Assembly: GCA_030248065.1 (NCBI GenBank) | Contig: JASAMV010008982.1 | Location: forward strand, 62,001-126,000 | DNA: 64,000 bases | DNA from: Rhynchonema sp. JSB1_4 | Lineage: Eukaryota; Nematoda; Chromadorea; Monhysterida; Xyalidae | Reading direction: 5' to 3' | Translations under genes and position numbers: made by a program | Notes under the pieces: model-generated | Told to the model about the DNA's origin: nothing | Databases searched by the model: none | Seen by the model: the letters and a program-made list of their open reading frames with translations, nothing else | Part shown: piece by piece, positions 34,820 to 45,637 of the stretch | Position numbering within the stretch: position 1 is the first letter of the stretch | Layout of the letters: every line of letters starts with the position of its first letter

Positions 34820-37800
34820 CTGCTGCTGTAGTAGCCGGCAACGAACCGTTTTGCTTCTGCAACATTCCCAGTCAAATATAGTAACCGGCAGCAAACCGTT
34901 TTGCTGCTGTGGTATCTGCAGTTAAATATAATAGCCGGCAGCGAAATGTTTTGCTCCTGCAAAAGCCCCAGTCAAATATTGTTACCAGCAGCGAAACGTT
35001 TTGCTGCAGCAGCATCCTGAGTCAAATATAGTAGCCGGCAGCAATGCATTTTGCTCCTGCAACTTTCCCAGTCAAATATAGCAACCGGCAGCGAACCGTT
35101 TTGCTGCTATGGTATCTTCAGGCAAATATAGGGCCGGCAGCGAAACGCTTTGCTGCTCCAGCATCAAATGTAGTAGCCGGCAGCGAACCGTTTTGCTGCT
35201 GTGGAGGTAACTGCATCTGAGTGTTGTCGGCGCACTCAGGCGGGCGCCCTTCTAAGGTCACTTCATCGAATGGTAGTATGGTCGACCACGGAAGCGAATG
35301 GTCATATAGTACCCGGCACAGAAAGTATGTTTTGCTGCTGTAATGCTGCTGTAATATCCCCAGTCAAGTATAGTACCTGGCACAGAAAGTATGTTTTGCT
35401 GCTGTAATGCTGCTGTAATATCCCCATTCAAGTATAGTAACTGGCAGCGAAATGCTTTGCTGCAGCAGCATCCTCAGTCAAGTATAGTGACTGGCAGCGA
35501 AATGTTTTGCCGCAGCAGCATCCTCAGTCAAGTATAGTGACTGGCAGCGAAATGTTTCGCTGCAGCAGCATCCTTAGTCAAGTATAGTGACTGGCAGCAA
35601 AATGTTTTGCTGCAGCAGCATCCTCAGTCAAGTATAGTGACTGGCGGCGAAATCTTTTGCCGCAGCAGCATCCTCAGTCAAGTATAGTGACTGGCAGCGA
35701 AATGTTTTGCTGCAGCAGCATCGTCAGTCAAGTATAGTGACTGGCAGCGAAATGTTTTGCCGCAGCAGCATCCTCAGTCAAGTATAGTGACTGGCAGCGA
35801 AATGTTTCGCTGCAGCAGCATCCTTAGTCAAGTATAGTGACTGGCAGCAAAATGTTTTGCTGCAGCAGCATCGTCAGTCAAGTATAGTGACTGGCAGCGA
35901 AATGTTTTGCTGCAGCAGCATCCTCAGTCAAGTATAGTGACTGGCAGCGAAATGTTTTGCTGCAGCAGCATCGTCAGTCAAGTATAGTGACTGGCAGCGA
36001 AATGTTTTGCTGCAGCAGCATCCTCAGTCAAGTATAGTGACTGGCAGCAAAATGTTTTGCTGCAGCAGCATCCTCAGTCAAGTATAGTGACTGGCAGCGA
36101 AATGTTTTGCTGCAGCAGCATCCTCAGTCAAGTATAGTGACTGGCAGCGAAATGTTTTGCTGCAGCAGCATCCTCAGTCAAGTATAGTGACTGGCAGCGA
36201 AATGTTTTGCTGCAGCAGCATCCTCAGTCAAGTATAGTGACTGGCAGCGAAATGTTTTGCTGCAGCAGCATCCTCAGTCTAGTGACTGGCAGCAAAATGT
36301 TTTGCTGCACAGCATCCTCAGTCAAGTATATGACTGAGCGAAATGTTTTGCTGCAGCAAACATTTCGCTCAGTCAGTATAGTGACTGAGGATGTTGCTGC
36401 AGCAAAACATTCCTCAGTCACTATACTTGAATGAGGATGTTGCTGCAGCAAAACATTTCGCTGCCAGTCACTATACTTGACTGAGGATGCTGCTGCAGCA
36501 AAACATTTCGCTCCAAGTCACTATACTTGACTGAGGATGCTGCTGCAGCAAAACATTTCGCTGCCAGTCACTATACTTGACTGAGGATGCTGCTGCAGCA
36601 AAACATTTCGCTGCCAGTCACTATACTTGACTGAGGATGCTGCTGCAGCAAAACATTTCGCTGCCAGTCACCATACTTGACTGAGGATGCTGCTTCTGCA
36701 AAACATTTCGCTGCCAGTCACTATACTTGACTGAGGATGCTGCTGCAGCAAAACATTTCGCTGCCAGTCACTATACTTGACTGAGGATGCTGCTGCAGCA
36801 AAACATTTCGCTGCCAGTCACTATACTTGACTGAGGATGCTGCTGCAGCAAAACATTTCGCTGCCAGTCACTATACTTGACTGAGGATGCTGCTGCAGCA
36901 AAACATTTCGCTGCCAGTCACTATACTTGACTAAGAATCGTGCTGCAGCAAAACATTTCGCTGCCAGTCACTATACTTGACTGAGGATGCTGCTGCAGCA
37001 AAACATTTCGCTGCCAGTCACTATACTTGACTGAGGATGCTGCTGCAGCAAAACATTTCGCTGCCAGTCACTATACTTGACTGAGGATGCTGCTGCAGCA
37101 AAACATTTCGCTGCCAGTCACTATACTTGACTGAGGATGCTGCTGCAGCAAAACATTTCGCTGCCAGTCACTATACTTGACTGAGGATGGTGCTGCAGCA
37201 AAACATTTCGCTGCCAGTCACTATACTTGACTGAGGATGCTGATGCAGCAAAACATTTCGCTGCCAGTCACTATACTTGACTGAGGATGGTGCTGCAGCA
37301 AAACATTTCGCTGCCAGTCACTATACTTGACTGAGGATGGTGCTGCAGCAAAACATTTCGCTGCCAGTCACTATACTTGACTGAGGATGCTGATGCAGCA
37401 AAACATTTCGCTGCCAGTCACTATACTTGACTGAGGATGGTGCTGCAGCAAAACATTTCGCTGCCAGTCACTATACTTCACTGAGAATGGTGCTGCAGCA
37501 AAACATTTCGCTGCTAGTCACTATACTTGACTAAGAATCGTGCTGCAGCAAAACATTTCGCTGCCAGTCACTATACTTGACTGAGGATGCTGATGCAGCA
37601 AAACATTTCGCTGCCAGTCACTATACTTGACTGAGGATGGTGCTGCAGCAAAACATTTCGCTGCCAGTCACTATACTTGACTGAGGATGGTGCTGCAGCA
37701 AAACATTTCGCTGCCAGTCACTATACTTGACTGAGGATGCTGATGCAGCAAAACATTTCGCTGCCAGTCACTATACTTGACTGAGGATGGTGCTGCAGCA

Positions 37801-38213
37801 AAACATTTCGCTGCCAGTCACTATACTTCACTGAGAATGGTGCTGCAGCAAAACATTTCGCTGCCAGTCACTATACTTGACTAAGAATCGTGCTGCAGCA
37901 AAACATTTCGCTGCCAGTCACTATACTTGACTGAGGATGGTGCTGCAGCAAAACATTTCGCTGCCAGTCACTATACTTGACTGAGGATGGTGCTGCAGCA
38001 AAACATTTCGCTGCCAGTCACTATACTTGACTGAGGATGCTGATGCAGCAAAACATTTCGCTGCCAGTCACTATACTTGACTGAGGATGCTGATGCAGCA
38101 AAACATTTCGCTGCCAGTCACTATACTTGACTGAGGATGCTGCTGCAGCAAAACATTTCGCAGCCAGTCACTATACTTGACTGAGGATGCTGCTGTTGCC
38201 AGATGTATAGCAG
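34820..38213. repeat. Head-to-head inverted satellite array, 50-bp unit, ~3.4 kb
   Basis: From about 34820 to 35430 diverged 55-62-bp units (AGCCGGCAGCGAA...GTTTTGCTGCTG) occur. From about 35430 to 36330 there are regular 50-bp units (CTGGCAGCGAAATGTTTTGC followed by TGCAGCAGCATCCTCAG). At about 36355 the orientation flips and roughly 36 more units follow in reverse to about 38190. Each unit carries an imperfect 20-bp palindrome. The right arm shows a higher-order period near 350 bp (marker variants at about 37480 and 37830). All long open frames here are repeat artefacts. Confidence 0.95.
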
Positions 38214-38221
38214 CCGGCAGC

Positions 38222-38615
38222 CAGTGGCCGGGGGGGGGGGCGGGGGGCATGGGGGGATCCCCCCCTAAGGAGTGGCCGGGGGGGATGGAGGGGGGAAGGG
38301 TAGGTACCTTGCAACCACCACCTTGCAACCATAAATTTATGGTTTTTATAGGCAAAAATGAGTGTTTTCGACCTGAAAACCCCAAAAATCGCGCGCTCCG
38401 CGCGCAAACCTCCATATAATAGCTATTTTGGGCAAATTTTCGGCCAAAATGCAAAAAAGCACCATTTTTTGGCCAATTTTGCACAAAAAAGCATGCAAAA
38501 AACACCGTTTATTCGGACCTTGCAACCTTTTGGAGGCTGGGTTGGGGGGTACCTTGCAACCATCTGGATCCACCCCCCCAGGGTACCTTGCAACCATCTG
38601 CCTGCCACTACACTG
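38222..38615. mobile_element. hAT-like MITE (type A relative) inserted in the satellite
   Basis: Starts CAGTGGCCGG, ends GCCACTACACTG. Flanks CCGGCAGC (38214-38221) and CCCGCAGC (38616-38623) match at 7 of 8 bases, and joining them restores the satellite text GGCAGCGAAACGTTTT. Internal sequence resembles the other type A copies (GGTTTGCGCGCGGAGCGCGC on the minus strand). 394 bp. Confidence 0.83.
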
Positions 38616-38619
38616 CCCG

Positions 38620-39260
38620 CAGCGAAACGTTTTCCGAACGACAAGCCAAAAAAACGAGAACAAAAAAACAAACAAACTTCTGTTCTCCACGATGACGACG
38701 GCGGTGACGACGACGACGACGACGACGACGACAAATCGTCACGATGAACTGGAGCCTTGTTTTCCTTTTGTTTCTTTCGATGAGCATGACTGCCAGGCGA
38801 CTGCAAAGGAAAAATTTGTTGCCATCCTCAAATCCGTCTGTACTTCATTCACCGAAAACGAATAACTAAAATCGCGAATCACTCAAAACTAAGAGATAAA
38901 ATAAAATCCCCTAAGCCCAAACCAACAGCGCCAAGCCCATCTCCTGCCATATTATCCTCAGACGACGTTTGACTGCCTGGAGAATTTGCCGCGCGTTTGC
39001 GGCAGCCAGGCTTCTTTTGTCGACGCCCCTGGAATCATTTAAAAAACATTTAAACAAAAATGTTTAAAAAATTCAACCAAAAAAATAACCGTCTTCAGCT
39101 CGTCTACGCCACGCCTGCCATTGGCGCGCGCTTTTTTTCCACCGCTGAACGATCTGCCCCGTCTTGGCATGCCAATTATTATATCGCGCTGATCGATGAA
39201 TCTAATCTAATTGATAGATTGATTGCGAGCTAAATAGATAGATTGATAGTTATATTTACA
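38620..39260. other. Residual satellite edge and simple repeats
   Basis: Contains the end of the satellite unit, a (GAC)n run at about 38692-38735 and (GATT/GATA)-rich DNA near 39190-39255. No gene supported. Confidence 0.5.
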
Positions 39261-40320
39261 GGTTCGGGCCGGGCAGAAACGGCCGCCCTGCCCCCCCCTA
39301 AATGGGCTCAGTGAGAGCCCACCAACAAAATCTCCGGCCCGGCCCGAAAAAATACAGCCCCAAAAATAGAGCCCCCCCCCTAAAAGGCGTCAGTGAAAAA
39401 ACACAACCCCCTTGCATTTTAGGTTTTACGGTATTTGGAGTGAGGAGCGTGATTCACTGCGGGGAGATTTCGAGGATCGGGCCGGACCGAGCCGGCCCCA
39501 TCCTAAACTAAATGGGGTCAGTGAATCACCCCCCCCCCAAATAAACCCCCCCCCTAAATGAGGTCGCAATCGGGCCGGCCGCGCCGGGGCAACCTGGGGC
39601 CCCTCATAAATGGCGTCAGTGAATCACCCCCCCCAAAAGCCCCCCTCACAAAAAAGCCCCCCCTCAAAAAAGCCCCCAAATACAGCCGGCCCGGCCCGGC
39701 CGCTATCACAATATCAAAAAAAACCCGAACAAAACAAAGCAAACCGACCATTCCAACCTGTATTCTTCCATCCGAGCCGCGAATTCGGGCCGGGCCGGAG
39801 TTTTTGAGGATTGGGCCGGACCCAGCCGCCCCCCCCATCCTAAATCACCCCCCCAAATAAAGCCCCCCCTAAACGAGGTCGCAATCGGGCCGGCCGCGCC
39901 GGGTCAGGCCGGGCCCCCTCATAAATGAGGTCAGTGAATCACCCCCCACCAAATACAGCCCTGCCCGGCCAGACCTGCCCGCTCTCCAAATATCAAAAAA
40001 AACCCAAGCAAAGCAAACCAACCTCTCGAACTTGTATTTTCGAGAGGCCGAGCCGGGCCGCGATTTTTTTTGGGCCTTTGGTTCAGACCGGCAAGGCCCG
40101 GGCCACACCCCCCTCCTAAATCGGGTCAGTGAATCACCCCAAATACGGCCCCCCTAAATGGCGTCCATGCAGAGGTCGCAATCGGAGCGGCCGAGCCGGA
40201 GGTCGTGAGGATCGGGCAGGCCGGGCCGGGTCGGGTCGGGTCGGGCCTGGCCGGGTCTCGCCGGGTCGGGTCGGGCCTGGCCGGGTCGAGTCGGGCCGGG
40301 TCGGAGATTTGGGAGCCGGC
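39260..40320. repeat. GC-rich dispersed repeat block
   Basis: GTCAGTGAATCACCCC recurs about four times, GAGGTCGCAATCGGGCCGGC at about 39561 and 39877 (shortened near 40167), and a GGGTC/GGCC-rich tract fills about 40205-40310. Phrases such as AAATACAGCCCC recur and also occur in other MITE families in this window. Coding-looking frames (arginine- or proline-rich) are artefacts of the repeats. Confidence 0.7.
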
Positions 40321-41630
40321 TCTGCCAAGCACCACTGCACCAAAAAAGAAAAAGAAAAAAAGTGAAAAAGAAAAGGCGCGAATTTACAACCAATCAGCGC
40401 CCACTTGGCGCGCTTAGCGCCACAGCAAGCTGCGCCCACATTCGCATGCAAACTTTCAACCACAATTTCTCACGATAGAATGAATATTATTTTTTGCGGT
40501 TTTTTCCGATCCCTGGCTCTCGACGAGACAAATCGATTGGTACCTGACTTGACTGATTCGGTTCAGTTTCCTAGCTGGCGCATGTACCTGTCCCACTAAG
40601 TGTGGCCGCCGGAATGAAAGATTTTCGGGTGTCTGAAAAACCACTTTCCCGTTGCCCGATCGAGCTCAAATTTTCAGCGTTTTGTTATGGCTTGACTACG
40701 ACTAAAAAACAATCAAAACATCTTTCAAAACCAATCACACGCGTTCACACCAGCATCGCCGATATAACACGTGAGGTATAGGGAAAAATCAGTTTTTCGA
40801 GCACGCTGATGTTTCACGTGCATGTTGGAAAAAATATTTGCCACACGATTTCATCACATCAACCTATCTTTCTGATAAGAACATTACCAACGACGAAATC
40901 CAGCTTTTTCCTGGTTCGTGGTCTAATCTCAAAGTACTGCGAAACGCTAATGCGTTCTCGTAGATCATCGTTTGTGCTGGTTCTTAGGAGACTATGAAAA
41001 ATTGTGCCTGTTGTGCCTTTTATTTCTCATTGATTCCAATAACTTCGTGGTTCCTTGAACTTCTTTTCCATTGATTTAATTATACATAAGGTAGTTGCAC
41101 TTCTTAATAATGTATTATTCTGTGATTCTACTTTGTTGACCAACTTCGATCTAATAGTCGTGCGGGGGGCCGACATTTTTTTATTTAGCCTTTTGCCTGG
41201 CCCTTGGGGGGCGGGGAGGACCCGCAGCCGCAACATCACGATTATTATTTTTTTTTTTTATTATATTTTTTTTTATCAACAACTTTGTGGGGGGGTTTTT
41301 TTTATAAAAGAAAGATACTTCAGGAATTTTTTTTCTTTTTACCCACACCACGATGTTCTTCTCTCTCACACAGAAACTGTATATTGAATTTTTCTGCGCT
41401 TTGAAAGGCAATAAAATAACGTTTTGCTTCTGTCCATAATTTCTATCACAGAGAGCACTAATTAAACTTAAACAAAAAAGTACTTCGATTCCAAACAATC
41501 CAAACAAACCGTCTAGCCCTTCACCATGTCAAACCGGTCAAACCGTGTTTTACACATGAATCGAGATTTAACAGAAAATAAAATTTAGTAAAAAACTTAA
41601 TGACCGAAAGAAGAATAAATACGCGTACAT
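40320..41630. other. Intergenic, nothing recognised
   Basis: No supported gene. A T-rich tract lies at about 41245-41340. This is the region into which APPL and TBC1D22 converge. Confidence 0.4.
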
Positions 41631-41637
41631 GTTGACG

Positions 41638-44600
41638 TCAGGTCAAGTGATTCTTTGCTCCCGCAAACAAACATTTCAAACTGTAGGCGTCTGCGGTCAG
41701 CTCACAGATTTGTTGGTCACTCCATGATTGGGTGGGCAGGTTTTGTAGCAACATCATTATGCCCTATAAAGTTGGTTAATTCCCAGCTGCCGTTGTTTTT
41801 TATTTGTTTCAACTCAACTCCCTCACCTGAAAATCCTTATGCTGCTGCAAGGGACGAGACCAAATGCGTAGAAAGGCGGCACAGACGTACACATGGAATT
41901 CGGAGAAACCGTTGGCCTCGGACTAAAAACGGTAACCATAAAATTACAATGATGTTGAGAAATATGTGACAGTCGCATACAGTGTGGTGGCAGGCCAATC
42001 GACCAATGATACCCTTGGGGGAAGGTTTCAGAGTTACTCGAGATACCCCCAGAGGCTACCTAAGATTACTGGTCCGCTAAAAGGCGAAAAAGGGCCGTTT
42101 TGCGTGCAATTTTGCTGCAAAATTGGCATGAAATGAGTACTTTCGGACATTCTGGCCGAAAATTGGCCCAAAATGACTATTTTGTGTGTGATTTTTAGGG
42201 GTTCAGAGATCGAAAACACCCATTTTTGCCTTTGAAAAGCATAAATCTACTGACTCGAGGTCGATTCGAGATAGATACCCTTCCCCTACCCCACTAAGGG
42301 TTGACTCGAGATAGATACCCCTGAGGTGGTCAGTGGCCGCATAAGATAAATGCAAACGCACCATGTAGGTGTCCCAGAGCCTGATGGTGGCACGCAACGG
42401 CACCTCACGCATCAGCAGGTTGTTCATCCAGCGGAACGAAAATTGCAGATACTCAACCTGGTGGTCGATCAAGTGACGATGCAACTGTGCTGAAATGGGA
42501 TGGGAGGTATTTAACCAGCACACAGTCACAAACACTTGTGCAGAAACATGACGACTTACTGTCAACTCTGCTCATCAACGTCTGCAGCTGCGCGACTTTG
42601 CGTTGTATGCCGGGCTGAGCAAATGTGTAGTTATCCTGAAAAATTAGAAGAATAAAATCAAGTCCAACTGGAAATTGCAAACTAAAGTTTCCCCCGAGAC
42701 CAACCTGTATGGTATCGAGCACAGCGGAAACACACCAAAAACTGTCGGCCTCAACGACATCCATGTGCTCACGATGGATCTGCGACACATCGAATGTGCC
42801 CACCTCAGCATCTGGAGATAAAATGGAAGAGGAACAATACAGTTGAGAGAAAATAAATGAATGTGGAGACCAACCATCAGTGATGTAATCGGAGAGAAAG
42901 ACGACAAAGAACGGTGTCACCAAATCATTGATGCCCTGCACGTAGCCGCTGGCCGGGTGGCGAATCGCCCAAATGTACAGGATACGCTCGAAAATCTGCA
43001 AATCGAATCAGTTATTTACCATTTCCATAAAACTTACGAACAGAACTTGAAGGACCAAAACCAAAATTTGGATAAGACGCACCTCTTGCACCATTTGCTG
43101 TTGAAACAGCGGTATTAGTGGGCACATGCGCGGTATGTCGATGTGAATCTGTAGAAAGACGAAATAAACCAAAAAATCGTAATTCAAAAAATAAAAAACC
43201 AAACCTGTCGAAATGTTTCCTGATGCTGGTCGTCGTGTCTCGTATGAAAATACTGCTCCACATAGTGGAAATATTCCTCGCGTTTTCTTGTTAGTGTACT
43301 TTCTTGACGTTCGATATTCGTCGGTAAATAGCCCTGCAGAGTTCTAAACTGCATTCTCGTTGATGGTTTAGGACACGCAGAAACGTACCGATAGCAATTT
43401 CCAAGCCCTTGGTCTCAATTTATGTGGTATGCCTTTCCAGCAGAGCTTCTTCACTTCATTCAGGTCCAATGTTGTCGTGTCATTTGGTCGCGAATCAACC
43501 AGCATCGACTTCAACCTGTAATAGGCAATTGATATTCTAATGAACACAAAATGTAAGATTATGGACAAACAGCATAGAGTTATGAACATATCCTTCCAAG
43601 GTAAAACATCAGAAGTAAGAGAAATCAAAAACGAACTTGAGAAATCGAATCTGTTCTGCGTTCTGTTCCATCAGCGGTGAAGCACCACGCGTCATGCGTT
43701 CGTGAACCTGTTGTTGTTTCCAGCTTGGCTTATTCGAACAACAAATAATGCCAGGAAAACAACAATATTTATTATCTGACCATAGTGTGTCTCGAATTGT
43801 CCAAATGTCTACCCGTTGATGTGCCACTAGCAGCACTGGTGGTGTCGCCCGTACTTCTCGATGTTGCCGGCATCAGATCGGGCAACCGGGGATAGAGCGG
43901 ACCACTTGGACCGGCGCCCGATGGTTGCACTGACGGAAGGGGCTCTGGAATTAGTTGGAAACAGTGGTGTCGTTGGGGGGAAGGGGGGTTACCCCCCTAG
44001 TATCCGGTATCCGGTATCTTGATTTTTTCACCCAGGGGTATCCGGTACCCTGACTTTTTATCCAGGGGTATCCTACCCTAAAATTTTTCCGAAAACGGTA
44101 AAAATCGCCCATTTTTACCTCCAAAATGCTCAAAATCGCTTGCTGGCGCAAGCATAATCCCCAATATGACCATTTTTTGCGTTTTCAACACCGATTTTGC
44201 CCGATTTTCCTCTAAAAAATTGAACTTTTTTGAACAACCCCCACTGGGTATCCGAGATTTTTTATTTTAGGGAGCAACCCCCCTGGTATCCGAGATTTTT
44301 CATTTTGGGTATCCGGTATCCGAAAATTTTGGACTTTGGGTATCCGGTATCCTGACTTTTTGATTTCCCAACGACACCACTGGTTGGAAAGAGGTGTATT
44401 TTCACTTGGTGATTTCATTTGCAATAACAATTATGTCAAGGACCTCGTTGTGTAGCGAGTCGTTGCAACGCCTGCTCTCTGCTGCTGCGATGCGGCACCG
44501 GTGCCAGATTCGGCATCAGCCCATCGTTGCGCACATAACGACCGGCCGCGTGTTGAGCGAGCACCTAGTGGGATATTGTAAAACCAGTTGTGACGGATGC

Positions 44601-45352
44601 TTACTGTTTCTATTCCCAAAAATATTGTGTTCAAGTGATCACAACCTGCGCGGCCGAATCGCGAGCAGCCGATGGATTGATCACAGCGTCGTCATCTGCG
44701 TCCCAAACGTCGGACGTGCTGCAAACCAACAAACATTCATTTGCATTTATCATGCCGATTGTTCTCGTGTTCGTTCAGTTCTGATTTCGAAGCCCAGAAA
44801 CAACAAAGGTGCATACTTTTGTTCAAATTTCGCAAATTCGCGTCCGGCCATGCTGTTTGGGTCGTTGTCATGTGGCACATCGCCACCCGGATGCACCCCA
44901 ACCGCCGATCGGGCTGCTGTTTTCGATGGGGAACGCGACACGGACGCTGGACAGGGGTCGACTATCAATGGTGGATATTGGGCTCCGTACACGGGACGAA
45001 CGCTGCAATTCGAAAAACCACTCGTTCATTATGGTAAAAAAACAACTAAAGTCCGGGATACGAAAGACAGGTTCACAGGAAGCTGAGTAAAAATACCAAG
45101 ACCTCATGACTAAATAAAATGAAATTTCTAATCATGGACTGAAACCTGTGGTGGGTCACGTGGTTACGAACAAAACGAGAATCTTGAGAATTTTTGGGTA
45201 ACATGGTCGGCCAGGTATTCGGCACTGGGTGTGGGGTGGCTTTATAGTATTGGGCCAGGTCAAAAAATGGGTTTGGTGCCATGGCACACTTCCAACACAA
45301 ACTAAACCCACCTTCCTGGCACTGCCGTCCGTTTATTCCACGTTTTCTGCAT
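41638..45352 (-). CDS. TBC1D22: TBC1D22 family Rab GTPase-activating protein
   Basis: TBC proteins speed GTP hydrolysis by Rabs; TBC1D22A/B act at the Golgi with ACBD3 and PI4KB. Exons: 45312-45352 (ATG at 45352), 44817-45002, 44646-44718, 44444-44564, 43781-43944, 43637-43728, 43389-43515, 43205-43333, 43083-43148, 42875-42995, 42705-42811, 42560-42635, 42362-42489, 41827-41922, 41638-41763; 550 aa, in frame throughout. N-terminus (NKRTAVPGS, VYGAQYPPL, NTSDVWDADDD) is diagnostic for the TBC1D22 subfamily. The TBC domain covers about 245-500, with the arginine finger in IHIDIPR (R318) and glutamine finger in SGYVQG (Q353), so it should be active. Two introns carry hAT-like MITEs. The ATG lies 285 bp beyond the TRMU stop. 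Confidence 0.94.
41980..42335. mobile_element. hAT-like MITE (type A), in TBC1D22 intron
   Basis: Left end CAGTGTGGTGGCAGG as in the 27583 copy; right end ends GGTCAGTG. Flanks GTCGCATA (41972-41979) and GCCGCATA (42336-42343) match 7 of 8. It holds an uninterrupted GAGGCTAC where the copy at 27583 carries the type B insertion. 356 bp. Confidence 0.83.
43962..44382. mobile_element. hAT-like MITE with TATCCGG satellite, in TBC1D22 intron
   Basis: Ends CAGTGGTGTCGTTGGG and CCCAACGACACCACTG; GTTGGAAA at 43954-43961 and 44383-44390, an exact 8-bp target duplication. Arms contain TATCCGG-type repeats in opposite orientation. A broken relative starts at 52013 (CAGTGGTGTCGTTGAG). 421 bp. Confidence 0.88.
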
Positions 45353-45588
45353 CCTAACCGAATTTACAAGCACCCTCGTTTCAATAAAATACGAAATAAA
45401 TATCTTGGCGATTGATTAAACCCTTGATTTTTGGTTTGGTTGGTGAAAGTCAGGCTCCAAGTCAGAAACAAAATGACAACTTGGAAAATGTTATTGCCTG
45501 ATTGAGCAAGCTGAGCAAGAAACTCATTCAAATAACATAAAACACCAAAATAAAATACGATTATTATTTTATACATTAAGATATTATT

Positions 45589-45594
45589 TTTATT
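45589..45594 (-). promoter_or_regulatory. AATAAA polyadenylation signal for TRMU
   Basis: AATAAA on the minus strand, 44 nt past the TRMU stop codon at 45638. It fits the 285-bp gap before the next minus-strand gene, TBC1D22. Confidence 0.55.
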
Positions 45595-45637
45595 GTTTTT
45601 GACAAATTTACAAATAATAATCACGGTCACAAAGAAA

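Noticed and set aside
34820..38213. CRISPR-like regularly spaced repeats
   Set aside because: The units are contiguous tandem copies with no unique spacers, in a eukaryotic gene context, with orientation reversal at the centre; this is a satellite.
39558..40463. Arg/Pro/Gly-rich open frames up to 109 codons
   Set aside because: Simple GGGTC/GGCC repeats have few stop codons; overlapping frames on both strands are equally long.
44394..45086. 230-codon plus-strand open frame
   Set aside because: It is antisense to three in-phase TBC1D22 exons with family-specific motifs.
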